Positions 45,501-48,461 of a stretch of DNA of 60,000 nt are shown here, piece by piece. Made by a program: the position numbers and the translations under genes. Position 1 is the stretch's first letter. Every line of letters begins with the position of its first letter. The notes below the pieces were generated by a model. It ran no database searches. It saw only the letters and a program-made list of their open reading frames with translations, and was not told the DNA's origin. Source of the DNA: Symsagittifera roscoffensis. Its lineage: Eukaryota; Xenacoelomorpha; Acoela; Convolutidae. The stretch lies in the NCBI RefSeq assembly GCF_963678635.1, contig NC_087065.1, forward strand, positions 6,535,209-6,595,208, given 5' to 3'.

Positions 45501-47108
45501 AAAATTTTCTGATTTTATTCAGACTGAAACATATCGAAGCCTTGAGCTAAGAATAAAAAACATGAATGTTCAACCACGATTATTTGTTATTGACTTTCGA
45601 ATTTTCTATCAAAGTTAAGCATATGCGGCAAAATAATCTGGCTAAGAAATCAATCTAGAGTGAATTGAGTTCACTCAACTGATCCAAATATTGCGTTAAT
45701 GGAAGTAAAGTGATTCATTTTTTACTTGACATTGCGTATGAATTCAAAAAAAAAATGTTCAAACTTTTTTCTTATTGAAAGAATTGATTTTTTTACTATA
45801 AGCCACTTCAGACACGTTAAACGCTAGGCCGTGAATCGATGCCTTGTCGTAAAATGAGAAGTTTGTTCTTTTACATTCTAGAAGAAAGTGACAAAAAATA
45901 ATTGCTCGATGTGGCTCGATCCAAAAAATTTAGATTTTTACAAAATAATTTTCGACAAAAACATTTGTACCATCTAAAAATATTGATTTATCTAGATGAA
46001 ATTTTAAATAAAACTGAATGTACAACCAGTTGTCTTAAGCTTCGGACATGTGTGTGATACTCAATAATCAAGGTTTTCCAAACCTGCTGGTGCCTCAAAT
46101 CAGGCTAAATTGATTCAAGTTCTTATGAGTAGCATAGCCTGAAAATAACCTTGCGGTAAGGTTAAACAAACCTCAAACAAAAGTTAGAAAAAAATAATTT
46201 GTTTTAAATTTTGTATTTAACTAAGTTTTGTACCACTTGCGATGCAAAAATTATTGACTATGATTGGAAACACATAAAAATTGAAAAAAAAAGCTTTGAA
46301 ACCAGGTTTTTTTTAAATTGCAGCGAAATCCAAAATCATCCCATAACGAAACCAACAGCACCATCTGAAACTTTAAAAGAAGCAAAATGAATGCTATGAA
46401 GAAGCTTTAGCTTAAAAAAGTAATCACAGCGGAAACTAAGCCGACGAAAATATACAAACAGAAATCAATTGCCAAAAAATAAAATTAGAAAAACCCAAGA
46501 AATTATATTTCAAATCAGTTTTACTATAACTTATATTCTATTAAATTATAGTAAAATGCTTTTAGCTATGAATGGCTCTTTTCCCTTTCCCCCCACCTTC
46601 AAATTTTCACTGGTGAAATTTTGTTCCCAAAATCCGAATACTACAATACTACAAAAATTGGCATGCGAACTAATTAGGAAGTGACAAACATATTTGGTCT
46701 CATGTTTAAGCTTGTAAAACCTCTCGTTACACCATAAAATTGATGCTTTCGTGAGGTGTAAGGGGGGGGGGGGTGGAGGAAAAAAAGCCCAGAGGCCTAA
46801 CCCGAAAGTTAAAGGTAAACTAAGCTATGGCTATCTTACAAGAGCTCACCTCGTAAATTATAGCGCATGAGCGATTTGAACCCGCAGTCATATAATTGCT
46901 GGGCACCATCACAACCGATGCGCACAACGCTAATATAGGTGGTATTTTGGGTTCCTTAGACCTAATTAGGGTAAGAATGACTTGTAAAACTAACCGGACG
47001 TTGACCGATGGGCTCTGAATCGCTGCTCGACTCATCATATTTGTCGTCATCCCCTTCGGCCTCATAGAAGCTGGCTCTGGCCGCCCGAGGAATAGAATCA
47101 AGTGACAT
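1311..47108 (-). CDS. Otop: Otopetrin-like proton channel gene, multi-exon, 3' end missing
   Basis: This is the overall gene span; exons are listed separately. Otopetrins are multi-pass plasma-membrane channels that let protons into cells. Seen: counting each duplicated exon once, the exons join to about 577 codons without a stop, and every splice phase matches its neighbour. The order is a long hydrophilic cytoplasmic N-terminus, then about eleven hydrophobic segments. Family signs recalled from known otopetrins are a Lys-Ala-Gly step leading into TM3, an aromatic-Leu-x-Pro...Ile-Glu segment (FLFPMSIELYLIA) in TM6, and a Gln-Thr-hydrophobic-Leu-Asp-Ser/Ala-x-Arg segment late in the protein. 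The last transmembrane segment and stop lie beyond the left edge or were not recognised. Which member of the family this is cannot be told. Introns run from 0.45 to more than 8 kb. Confidence 0.85.
1632..2442 (-). other. GC-AG intron of the otopetrin gene
   Basis: This intron starts GCAAGT and ends TTTTAG. It contains on the plus strand one copy (about 2060-2420) of the CCAAC-GTTGG interspersed repeat. The 151-codon open frame on the minus strand across this copy is repeat sequence and not a gene. Confidence 0.65.
2443..2519 (-). CDS. Otop: Otopetrin 77-bp exon with GC donor (TM8)
   Basis: This exon is too short for ORF finding and was located by phase. The neighbours require an exon that starts in phase 2 and ends in phase 1. 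Here a TTCTAG acceptor (2525-2520) is followed by 77 bp encoding LFSNEYPVLPLVFHWFIF then TVNIIML, a clear membrane segment. It ends in CTCG with GCAAGT as donor (2442-2437). GC-AG introns are a known minor class whose donors otherwise match the consensus well, as this one does. Joining to the next exon gives Leu-Gly-Cys-Ile and a continuous TM8. The GT five bases further (AAGTCA) would break the frame. Confidence 0.75.
2520..2973 (-). other. Otopetrin intron, nothing recognised
   Basis: GTTAGT to TTCTAG intron of 454 bp. No repeat family member or open frame of note was seen. Confidence 0.6.
2974..3113 (-). CDS. Otop: Otopetrin exon: loop and TM7
   Basis: A 140-bp exon, phase 0 in and phase 2 out, with a TTTTAG acceptor and GTTAGT donor (2973-2968). 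It encodes a Gly/Lys-rich loop (DSHKTVVYGGGHKSETNSQ) and then FFFQETFSGFF followed by VGIALVLFTGVLVGFK, a membrane segment. Otopetrins have a short, variable loop before a Gly-Leu-Phe-like start to this helix, which fits. The other two frames are open across the same stretch, but only phase 0 joins both neighbours. Confidence 0.82.
3114..4020 (-). other. Otopetrin intron, nothing recognised
   Basis: GTCAGT to TTTTAG intron of 907 bp. AT-rich with short oligo-T and oligo-A runs. The small open frames here (60-66 codons) look like chance. Confidence 0.6.
4021..4184 (-). CDS. Otop: Otopetrin exon: TM6 with conserved Pro...Ile-Glu segment
   Basis: A 164-bp exon, phase 1 in (TTGTCAG acceptor) and phase 0 out (GTCAGT donor, 4020-4015). 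It encodes a polar stretch with one Cys and an Asn-Ser-Thr sequon (ENST), then EKTEVFLFPMSIELYLIAGG and FFAIMSTNVGK. The F-L-F-P-x-S-I-E-L pattern is the part of this gene that most resembles known otopetrins, where a Tyr-Pro...Ile-Glu segment in the sixth helix is well conserved. The loop before it is probably extracellular, since it carries the sequon. Confidence 0.87.
4185..6420 (-). other. Intronic stretch, mostly unremarkable
   Basis: This is the 3' quarter of the large intron 4185-12662. Around 4388-4450 is a short segment (CTCGTTGCACC ... GTGAGGTTGGGGG) whose relative lies at 46714-46775. The rest is AT-rich sequence without recognised content. A 71-codon plus-strand frame at 6128-6343 spans G-rich sequence and is not convincing. 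Confidence 0.55.
6430..6800. mobile_element. Fold-back element (inverted-repeat MITE-like)
   Basis: CATTACGAGGCCAAACTGT at 6517-6535 is the exact reverse complement of 6702-6720. Weaker complementarity extends outward (CTCCAAATTT on the left against AAATTTGGAG on the right) and inward (TTGTGCA). A G12 run lies at 6767-6778. This suggests a non-autonomous element with long imperfect arms. Exact ends and target duplication were not found. The 95-codon plus-strand frame 6559-6846 crosses an arm and the G-run and is not called. Confidence 0.55.
7152..7250. repeat. Cluster of CAACAGTGCCGAAAA inverted repeats
   Basis: CAACAGTGCCGAAAA at 7152-7166 is followed by a second copy starting about 7169. 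Both are complementary to TTTTCGGCGCTGTTG at 7190-7204, with a further TTTTTCGACACTGTTG at 7235-7250. Compact hairpin-forming unit, class unknown. Confidence 0.6.
7561..7866 (-). other. 101-codon open frame, probably not a gene
   Basis: Encodes a basic, Ser/Leu-rich peptide beginning MFSFQITLGTRTNSS. No domain recognised. It contains the word CCGGTTGCTGTGCAAG, whose core recurs near 945 and 44765, suggesting repeat-derived sequence. Neighbouring 6850-7980 otherwise shows nothing identifiable. Confidence 0.2.
8090..8340 (+). repeat. Interspersed repeat family B (TCTCGACACTGGG), copy 1
   Basis: Shares the ordered words CTCGCTCGAAATT, TATCTCGACACTGGGAAAA, ACGACTGAAAAAGGCTTTAAT, TATATCA and AAAGTTCCTCCCCGTTTTC with 26400-26800 and 52250-52660. 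Diverged, with no open frame and no termini defined. Confidence 0.6.
8809..8872 (-). repeat. tRNA-like sequence (Ser/Leu type), degenerate
   Basis: The minus strand reads CGTCCGTGGCTGAGTGGTTA, with a perfect A-box TGGCTGAGTGG at 8866-8856, and a B-box-like GTCGAATCC at 8819-8811, with spacing like a tRNA with a variable arm. The two ends do not pair as an acceptor stem, so this is a tRNA pseudogene or SINE head and not a working tRNA. Confidence 0.55.
8880..10580. other. Intronic stretch, nothing recognised
   Basis: Several open frames of 68-115 codons occur on both strands and overlap each other, which is expected by chance in AT-rich DNA. None shows a domain or splice context. Confidence 0.45.
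10588..10765 (+). mobile_element. Degenerate, truncated hAT-type MITE
   Basis: Begins CAGGGACGGATCAAAGATTT followed by TCTCGAA, close to the CAGGGGCGGATCTAGGATTT terminus of the element at 48482. It then keeps GATCGGCCAAATTGATTTT and the AAGGCACTTTTTGGAAG block. The far terminus was not found. Confidence 0.5.
11225..11660 (-). repeat. Interspersed repeat family C with nested palindromic insert
   Basis: In reverse orientation this matches 21540-21660 and 25685-25935 over the blocks CACACGCCA..AAAGTAC, TTCGAATGATAT..AAAAATTCC, AATGGCTAGTTAAAAAGTCG and CTTTCGTATCGAAAGTCGG. Compared with 25685-25935 it holds about 140 extra bases (about 11330-11470) bounded by TTTTAACCAATTTGG and its complement CCAAATTGGTCAAAA, with a GCGCGAAATATATCGCGC core. 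The open frame at 11079-11321 is repeat sequence. Confidence 0.65.
12369..12640 (+). mobile_element. tRNA-derived SINE-like element
   Basis: A-box TGGTGAAGTGG (12375-12385) and B-box GTTCGATGCC (12419-12428) lie at tRNA-like spacing, with a GTTA-type D-loop step and an anticodon-like stem CTTT..AAAG. About 200 bases of GC-richer body follow (GGTGAGGCAAGACTGACCAG ...). RNA polymerase III promoters of this type drive SINEs. The body cannot be assigned to a known superfamily from memory. It lies antisense to the gene, just downstream of the 12663-12792 exon. Confidence 0.6.
12663..12792 (-). CDS. Otop: Otopetrin exon: TM5
   Basis: A 130-bp exon, phase 0 in (GTGTAG acceptor) and phase 1 out (GTCAGT-type donor beginning at 12662). 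It encodes VTFTYRPNLALLCLSHLVAV then CLHSWFSFVADEFTESLDWE. In otopetrins this position holds an Arg-hydrophobic helix starting with Ala-Arg-Phe-Gly-Leu-Met-His; here the Arg-Pro-Asn-Leu-Ala-Leu...Ser-His pattern is the equivalent. There is no Met start. It was found by extending from neighbours and checking phase. A SINE-like element on the opposite strand ends a few tens of bases downstream of it. Confidence 0.85.
13255..14345. repeat. Degenerate ~85-bp tandem repeat
   Basis: Two words alternate along this stretch: an ATGAATCGGTTCGCAAAA-like word (near 13270, 13356, 13684, 13770, 13857, 14057, 14198, 14295) and a CTCATCAAGCAATGAAATTTT-like word (near 13311, 13390, 13480, 13633, 13726, 13809, 13939, 14010, 14095, 14320). 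Common spacing is 70-95 bp. Old and diverged. The 87-codon frame at 13361-13624 lies inside it and is not a gene. Confidence 0.6.
14350..15656 (-). other. Intron remainder with partial family A and B pieces
   Basis: 14780-14900 resembles part of family B (GCTCGAATTTGCTCG...). 15220-15360 matches the 3' half of family A (CTGGATCAATAAGT...CACTGGGAAAC...CTGATTGCAGGGCG). The rest is unremarkable. Confidence 0.45.
15657..15820 (-). CDS. Otop: Otopetrin exon: end of TM3 and TM4
   Basis: A 164-bp exon, phase 1 in (TTATAG acceptor) and phase 0 out (GTACTC donor). It encodes GFTIGTLAYNTLQLAQDMN, a loop with PECGS, then FHMISFVYNVLQCILLLLFS and a Lys. With the preceding exon this forms KAGLVGFTIGTLAYNTLQ, close to the otopetrin TM3 pattern Lys-Ala-Gly...Phe-Gly-x-Gly-x-x-x-Tyr-x-x-Leu. 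TM4 follows after a Cys-containing loop, as in the family. The frame stays open into the intron. Confidence 0.88.
15940..16240 (+). repeat. Interspersed repeat family A (CCAAC-hairpin), diverged copy
   Basis: Carries ATAGCCAACATACAGTTAGA, a degraded core, then ordered family blocks TTTGAATTTCAAGAATCTTT, TATGATTGGTAC, TTTGAGAAAACTGGATGAA and AAAATCCACTTTCGAAAT. It fills most of the 475-bp intron 15821-16295. The 90-codon plus-strand frame across it is not called. Confidence 0.6.
16296..16440 (-). CDS. Otop: Otopetrin exon: TM2 and start of TM3
   Basis: A 145-bp exon, phase 0 in (TTCTAG acceptor) and phase 1 out (GTCAGT donor, 16295-16290). It encodes LYTSFIQLFGIACLLCLLFL, then a basic loop (QWKQKRLSNN), then a short segment ending YLKAGLV. 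A basic intracellular loop between TM2 and TM3 followed by Lys-Ala-Gly matches otopetrins. It joins in phase 0 to either copy of the duplicated upstream exon pair. Confidence 0.86.
16940..17290 (+). repeat. Interspersed repeat family A, copy before the tandem block
   Basis: ATAGCCAACAGACGTTTGGA, then CTCAACTTTCGAAG, TGCAGATCTTTGAATTCC, TTTATGACTAACACTTTTTT, TTTGAGAAAACTGGATCAAT, ATTTCGCTGGGAAAC, GAAGTCAATCACGTTTTTCG. It has the same order of blocks as other copies and is continuous with the duplicated units that follow. Confidence 0.65.
17282..19388 (+). repeat. Internal ~1.07-kb tandem duplication (two units)
   Basis: About 17282-18316 is repeated at about 18317-19388. Open frames and landmark words recur at an offset of 1069 bp (for example 17600 and 18669, 17876 and 18945). 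The second unit has about 43 extra bases (around 18417-18460, ATCGCGGCCCATAAAAG) and scattered substitutions. Each unit contains family A sequence. The 67-codon frames present on both strands recur only because the DNA does. Confidence 0.85.
18040..18054. repeat. Family A core hairpin CCAAC-AGACA-GTTGG
   Basis: A perfect 5-bp stem with 5-base loop. The same 15-mer is at 2063-2077 and 22187-22201. Variants with one or two changes lie near 15948, 16962, 17941, 19010 and 19109 and in the second large unit. Confidence 0.8.
20109..20374 (-). CDS. Otop: Otopetrin exon, proximal copy: His-rich N-terminus and TM1
   Basis: A 266-bp exon. The CTTTCAG acceptor joins DADSSS in phase 1, and the donor is GTATGC at 20108. 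It encodes a Ser/Asp stretch, a His/Lys cluster (EHHHHHKKQHK) and a second one (HMHHEPLPP), then IRVQRPSGNVKMFC and a hydrophobic helix SLWTLLMTLIGITAKLYGYM, taken as TM1. With the 127-bp exon it sums to 393 bp, a whole number of codons, so the pair can be skipped or repeated without a frame change. The second copy at 24256-24521 encodes the same protein. An in-frame ATG just upstream, inside the intron, is not a likely start. Confidence 0.85.
20784..20910 (-). CDS. Otop: Otopetrin exon, proximal copy: Cys-rich and Asn/Thr-rich N-terminus
   Basis: A 127-bp exon with a CTTTCTCCAG acceptor and an ACAG/GTGAGT donor, phase 0 in and phase 1 out. It encodes LSDSQLSTCEGSCSRCNIHY, a basic stretch (KIKDKPTSN) and a Thr/Asn run ending NNNNMET. 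It contains no hydrophobic segment, so it belongs to the cytoplasmic N-terminus. The Cys-x3-Cys-x2-Cys spacing could bind metal, but no known domain is recognised. The neighbouring 266-bp exon follows after a 409-bp intron. Confidence 0.82.
24256..24521 (-). CDS. Otop: Otopetrin exon, distal copy: His-rich N-terminus and TM1
   Basis: This copy lies in the second unit of the 4147-bp tandem duplication and encodes the same protein as 20109-20374; acceptor and donor are intact. If both pairs were spliced into one mRNA the reading frame would hold and the protein would carry two copies of TM1. More likely one pair is used per transcript, or the second copy is an assembly artefact. The sequence cannot decide. 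Confidence 0.75.
24931..25057 (-). CDS. Otop: Otopetrin exon, distal copy: Cys-rich N-terminus
   Basis: This is the second copy of the 127-bp exon at an offset of exactly 4147 bp, with both splice sites kept and no difference seen in the coding part. It is the first of the two copies a transcript coming from the right would meet. See the proximal copy for the encoded sequence. Confidence 0.73.
25685..25935 (+). repeat. Interspersed repeat family C, uninterrupted copy
   Basis: Runs from TTTGTTCCGACTTTCGATACG to CACACGCC-like GGCGTGTGGGGGATGAT. This is the empty version of the copy at 11225-11660, lacking that copy's ~140-bp insert. Its left part is duplicated at 21540-21660. Confidence 0.7.
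26400..26800 (+). repeat. Interspersed repeat family B, copy 2
   Basis: Contains AAACCGGTTTTTCTCGACACTG, preceded by TAAGCCTAAATAAGCTATTG and followed by GCTTTAATATGATATATC, GTACCTGATTTTCCGTGGA, and TTCCTCCCCATTTTTAAATGG. It is closest to the copy at 52250-52660. The 70-codon plus frame at 26708-26920 overlaps its end and is not called. Confidence 0.65.
27173..27354 (+). other. GC-richer open fragment, no start codon, unknown
   Basis: The plus strand is open for about 60 codons in a GC-richer patch and includes EKGIRVAKRLGFETVLVDIP then IGSRFRSSQQSW before a stop at 27352-27354. The minus strand is open here too (73 codons), so coding strand is uncertain. No ATG, no clear splice sites and no family recognised. 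It might be a decayed retrotransposon or exon piece. Confidence 0.25.
27360..29218. other. Intronic stretch, nothing recognised
   Basis: AT-rich, with related short blocks around 27720-27990 (AAACGCTAATCATA..TTTCATA repeated near 27675 and 27840). The 74-codon frame at 28402-28626 has no support. Confidence 0.45.
29219..31371. repeat. ~1.09-kb tandem duplication (two units)
   Basis: About 29219-30281 and 30282-31371 are nearly identical at an offset of 1087 bp. At the junction a 26-base segment (ACTTATAAATCTTCAAAACG...) is present one extra time. The shared AAAAT at the breakpoints suggests slippage or microhomology. One difference seen is the A-run near 29293/30380. Each unit carries the same 76-codon plus-strand frame (29309-29539 and 30396-30626, Lys-rich), which I do not call as a gene. 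Confidence 0.9.
31378..31674. mobile_element. Fold-back / MITE-like element with long arms
   Basis: The stretch folds on itself around about 31527. The inner arms AACGATGGTATAATTTAACT and AAAGGCAGCTTAAGCTGA pair with TTAGCTTAAGCTGCCTTTTA and ATATACCATCGTT. Outer arms around TTTGTAAAG...TTTGTGAC and GTTACTTTACAAA pair, and further out TTTTTCTCTGATTAGAG... pairs weakly with CTTTCGTCAGAAAAAA. Arms are about 125-140 bp, imperfect, with a short loop. No coding capacity. Confidence 0.75.
31990..32110 (-). mobile_element. tRNA-like SINE head with TTTTTTTCAG side
   Basis: The minus strand reads CGCGCCCTAAGGTCTGTGG then GGTTCCAATCC (B-box, one change from GGTTCGAATCC), preceded by an A-box-like GGTAACGCGGTTGG, and followed by GGTCGGATCTTGTGTTTTTTT and CAG. 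The same tail order, GGTTTGAGTCCCGACATGACC then CTTGTTTTTTTCAG, is found at 38105-38165, 40265-40325 and 42430-42485. The 103-codon plus frame here is not called. Confidence 0.5.
33105..33440 (+). repeat. Interspersed repeat family A, diverged copy
   Basis: ATAGGCAACAGACAATGAAC, then TTTATGATTGACATTTT, TTTGAGAAAACTGGATCGAT, TTTTCCGCTGGAAAAACTG, AAATCCACTTTCGAAACCAG and GATCGATCAAGTTTTTCATG in family order. The palindromic core is lost. Confidence 0.6.
33450..35410. other. Intronic stretch with one 117-codon open frame
   Basis: The plus-strand frame 34303-34656 begins MDNISTTTKTKRTCKNFNIP and is Ser/Asn-rich with several Cys. It has no recognised domain, no neighbouring exon with matching phase, and sits in an intron of another gene. 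Called only as an open frame. The 106-codon minus frame at 34686-35006 is likewise unsupported. Confidence 0.3.
35421..35820 (+). mobile_element. hAT-type MITE with perfect 8-bp target duplication
   Basis: 400 bp. The left end CAGGGGCGGATTTAG is complementary to the right end CTAGATCCGCACCTG with one internal mismatch. TATTGAAC flanks both sides exactly (35413-35420 and 35821-35828). Eight-base target duplications and CAGGGG-type termini are typical of hAT elements. There is no transposase. Internal words GGTCGACC, GAGCGCGCGCC and GGCGCCTTTGGCGC are shared with 48482-48903 in opposite orientation. Confidence 0.88.
36497..36536. repeat. (TA)20 microsatellite
   Basis: A pure TA run of 40 bases inside the long intron. 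Confidence 0.95.
36949..37314 (+). other. Lys-rich 121-codon open frame, repeat-borne, unknown
   Basis: The last ~75 codons (RHFSKRLKQAYHQILRTRTH then a very basic stretch) recur at 39108-39335 and 41274-41501 in the triplicated units. Changes between copies include amino-acid replacements (for example Ile-Ser-Glu to Ile-Pro-Glu), so there is no sign of selection for protein. No domain recognised. Confidence 0.25.
38889..38972 (-). CDS. Otop: Otopetrin mini-exon copy 1 (alternative start possible)
   Basis: As an internal exon this is 84 bp (28 codons), phase 0 at both ends: GCTGCCCAG acceptor and TTTG/GTGAGT donor. It encodes DRFSFQDDGFQGL then PPVPIPILSATPDSL. It is hydrophilic and Pro-rich, so it belongs to the cytoplasmic N-terminus. 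Alternatively it is a first exon: an in-frame ATG at 38993 would add MIRLAAQ. The acceptor is only moderate, with few pyrimidines and an upstream AG, so either reading is possible. Two further copies lie upstream. This copy differs by Ser instead of Arg before ATPDS. Confidence 0.62.
41055..41138 (-). CDS. Otop: Otopetrin mini-exon copy 2
   Basis: The second copy of the 84-bp exon, 2166 bp from the first, with acceptor, donor (GTGAGT) and the possible upstream ATG (41159) all kept. It encodes the same peptide with RATPDS in place of SATPDS. The three copies all stay open and keep both splice sites although the surrounding units have diverged. This is weak evidence that more than one is used. 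Confidence 0.6.
43212..43295 (-). CDS. Otop: Otopetrin mini-exon copy 3
   Basis: The third copy and the first met in transcript order. It has the most changes: Gln to Leu (FSFLDDG), Ile to Val (PIPVL), and RATPDS. Length, phase 0-0, GTGAGT donor and the Met-Ile-Arg start (ATG at 43316) are unchanged. Use as a mutually exclusive exon, a repeated exon or an alternative first exon cannot be separated without RNA. Confidence 0.58.
43500..46700. other. Intronic stretch, nothing firmly recognised
   Basis: Contains a C11 run (44156-44166), a nearby CCCCCTCCTTTTGCAAAAGG stretch with hairpin potential (44258-44280), and the TAGCCAATTGCTGTGCAA word near 44760. No open frame above 71 codons. Confidence 0.45.
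46714..46775. repeat. Short hairpin repeat TTACACC...GGTGTAA with G12 run
   Basis: CTCTCGTTACACC ... GTGAGGTGTAAGGGG forms a stem and resembles 4388-4450. The G run is 46762-46773. Confidence 0.55.
46855..46935 (-). repeat. tRNA-like sequence, degenerate
   Basis: The minus strand has a B-box GGGTTCAAATC (46883-46873) and an A-box-like TTAGCGTTGTGCGC (46933-46920). Spacing is close to a tRNA but stems are poor. It sits about 60 bp downstream of the 46995-47108 exon. Confidence 0.4.
46995..47108 (-). CDS. Candidate first coding exon, acidic/Ser-rich N-terminus
   Basis: ATG in good context (AAAAAC before it), 38 codons, then a GTTAGT donor in phase 0. It encodes MSLDSIPRAARASFYEAEGD, an Asp/Ser-rich tail (DDKYDESSSDSE) and PIGQRP. 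Composition and clean codons differ sharply from the surrounding AT-rich intronic sequence. Phase 0 fits the acceptor of the 84-bp mini-exons and of the 127-bp exons, and the strand matches, so I infer it is the N-terminus of the otopetrin gene. It could instead start another gene. No acceptor is visible close upstream, consistent with a first exon. Confidence 0.6.
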
Positions 47109-48460
47109 GTTTTTAGTTTATCGACGAAACCACCACACACAAGAACAAGCGAGTGTAAAATATTAACTAACGTGCGTAAAAAGGTCAAAATAATATTAAT
47201 CAAAGGCTAATCTAGTTCGTTTATTTGCGAGTTTGTGAACTTTCAAGCATGTACTATTCGTTTATGCACAAGAAAGCACAAAAACTCGTTAAAATGAGAG
47301 CATGCTTCAACGCATACGAATATTGTTACAAATGTCGGGTATTTTCAGAACATTTATTTTCTTAAAGAATAAAAAAATTTGAGAGGAAATTCAGAAAAAA
47401 TCCAGGATCTTTTAACGAGGTTAGAAACTTTTTAAATAATCAAAATAGAATAGTAGTAGTCGTAATGAATCTAAATACAAAAAAAAGACATATTTTTGGT
47501 AAAAATTTGAGTAGTTTTAGCCAAAATCAGGTTTTTGATTACTTATAGCTCGAAAGTGACAAACTTTGCCCCTAATACATTTCGCCCCTCACAATTTCAC
47601 ACATTTCGTCCTCGTACGTTTCGTCCATAACTTATTACATAATTAATTAGTCGCCGCTTTCTTAATTTATAATTTGATGGGTCAAATGTGCGTGGGCGAA
47701 ATGTGTGAATACATTATAGTTGCGCCAAAAATTGATTTTTGTGGTGCCAATATACGAAAAATTAAGCGAAGGTTTGAAGTAGAGCTGAACTTTAATCACT
47801 TAGATAAGCATAACTCTTCCAAGTCAGCTTTCGTGAATATATTCAGGGGGAAATAGTTTTACAAAACTGCCTTTTGACTTCAACTTCAAATGATCTAAGG
47901 TTTTGAAGGTAATTCCTATAGCTAAAAATTCATTCCTTTGATGAGCAAAATGATGCAGAATAGGTCTAATAACTGTTACAATATCAAGATAGCGATCACA
48001 CAAAAATTTACAATAGAGTTATACAAGTAAAATCCGCTCCGATATAGCACAAAAGATGCCTTGAACACGAGTTGAATAAAATCTGGAGAGAAAAGAAAGT
48101 GAATGAAAGGAAAGAACATAGATAGTTATTCCAGACGCCTGTCCTGTCCTGTCACTTATTCGTTCCGTTATGAAGTTATTGGTTATTGGTGCCAAGGAAA
48201 CCAAATTCCAGGCAATTCTCTAGAGATTGAGCGGAACGTGGGAATGGGACGTCCGCAACCCGCCTTTCACGCAACTATGAGCAAATAGTTTTGTACCCAC
48301 TTCAGCGATAAAATTTATCTAATTTATTTGTGAGGCAAATAAGAATGCCATTTGTTTAGTAGTTAGTGTTTGGTACTTTGGTCTGCAGATATTATTAGAA
48401 TTGGGACGATTTCAAGTATCTGTCAAAGTGGCAATCAGCAAAACATTCGACAAGTTACTA
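47109..48460. other. Non-coding stretch with a 13-bp inverted repeat
   Basis: TTCACACATTTCG at 47596-47608 is complementary to CGAAATGTGTGAA at 47697-47709. Further ATTTCGCCC and TTTCGTCC words lie between and before them. Otherwise small unsupported frames only. Confidence 0.5.
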
Positions 48461-48461
48461 A

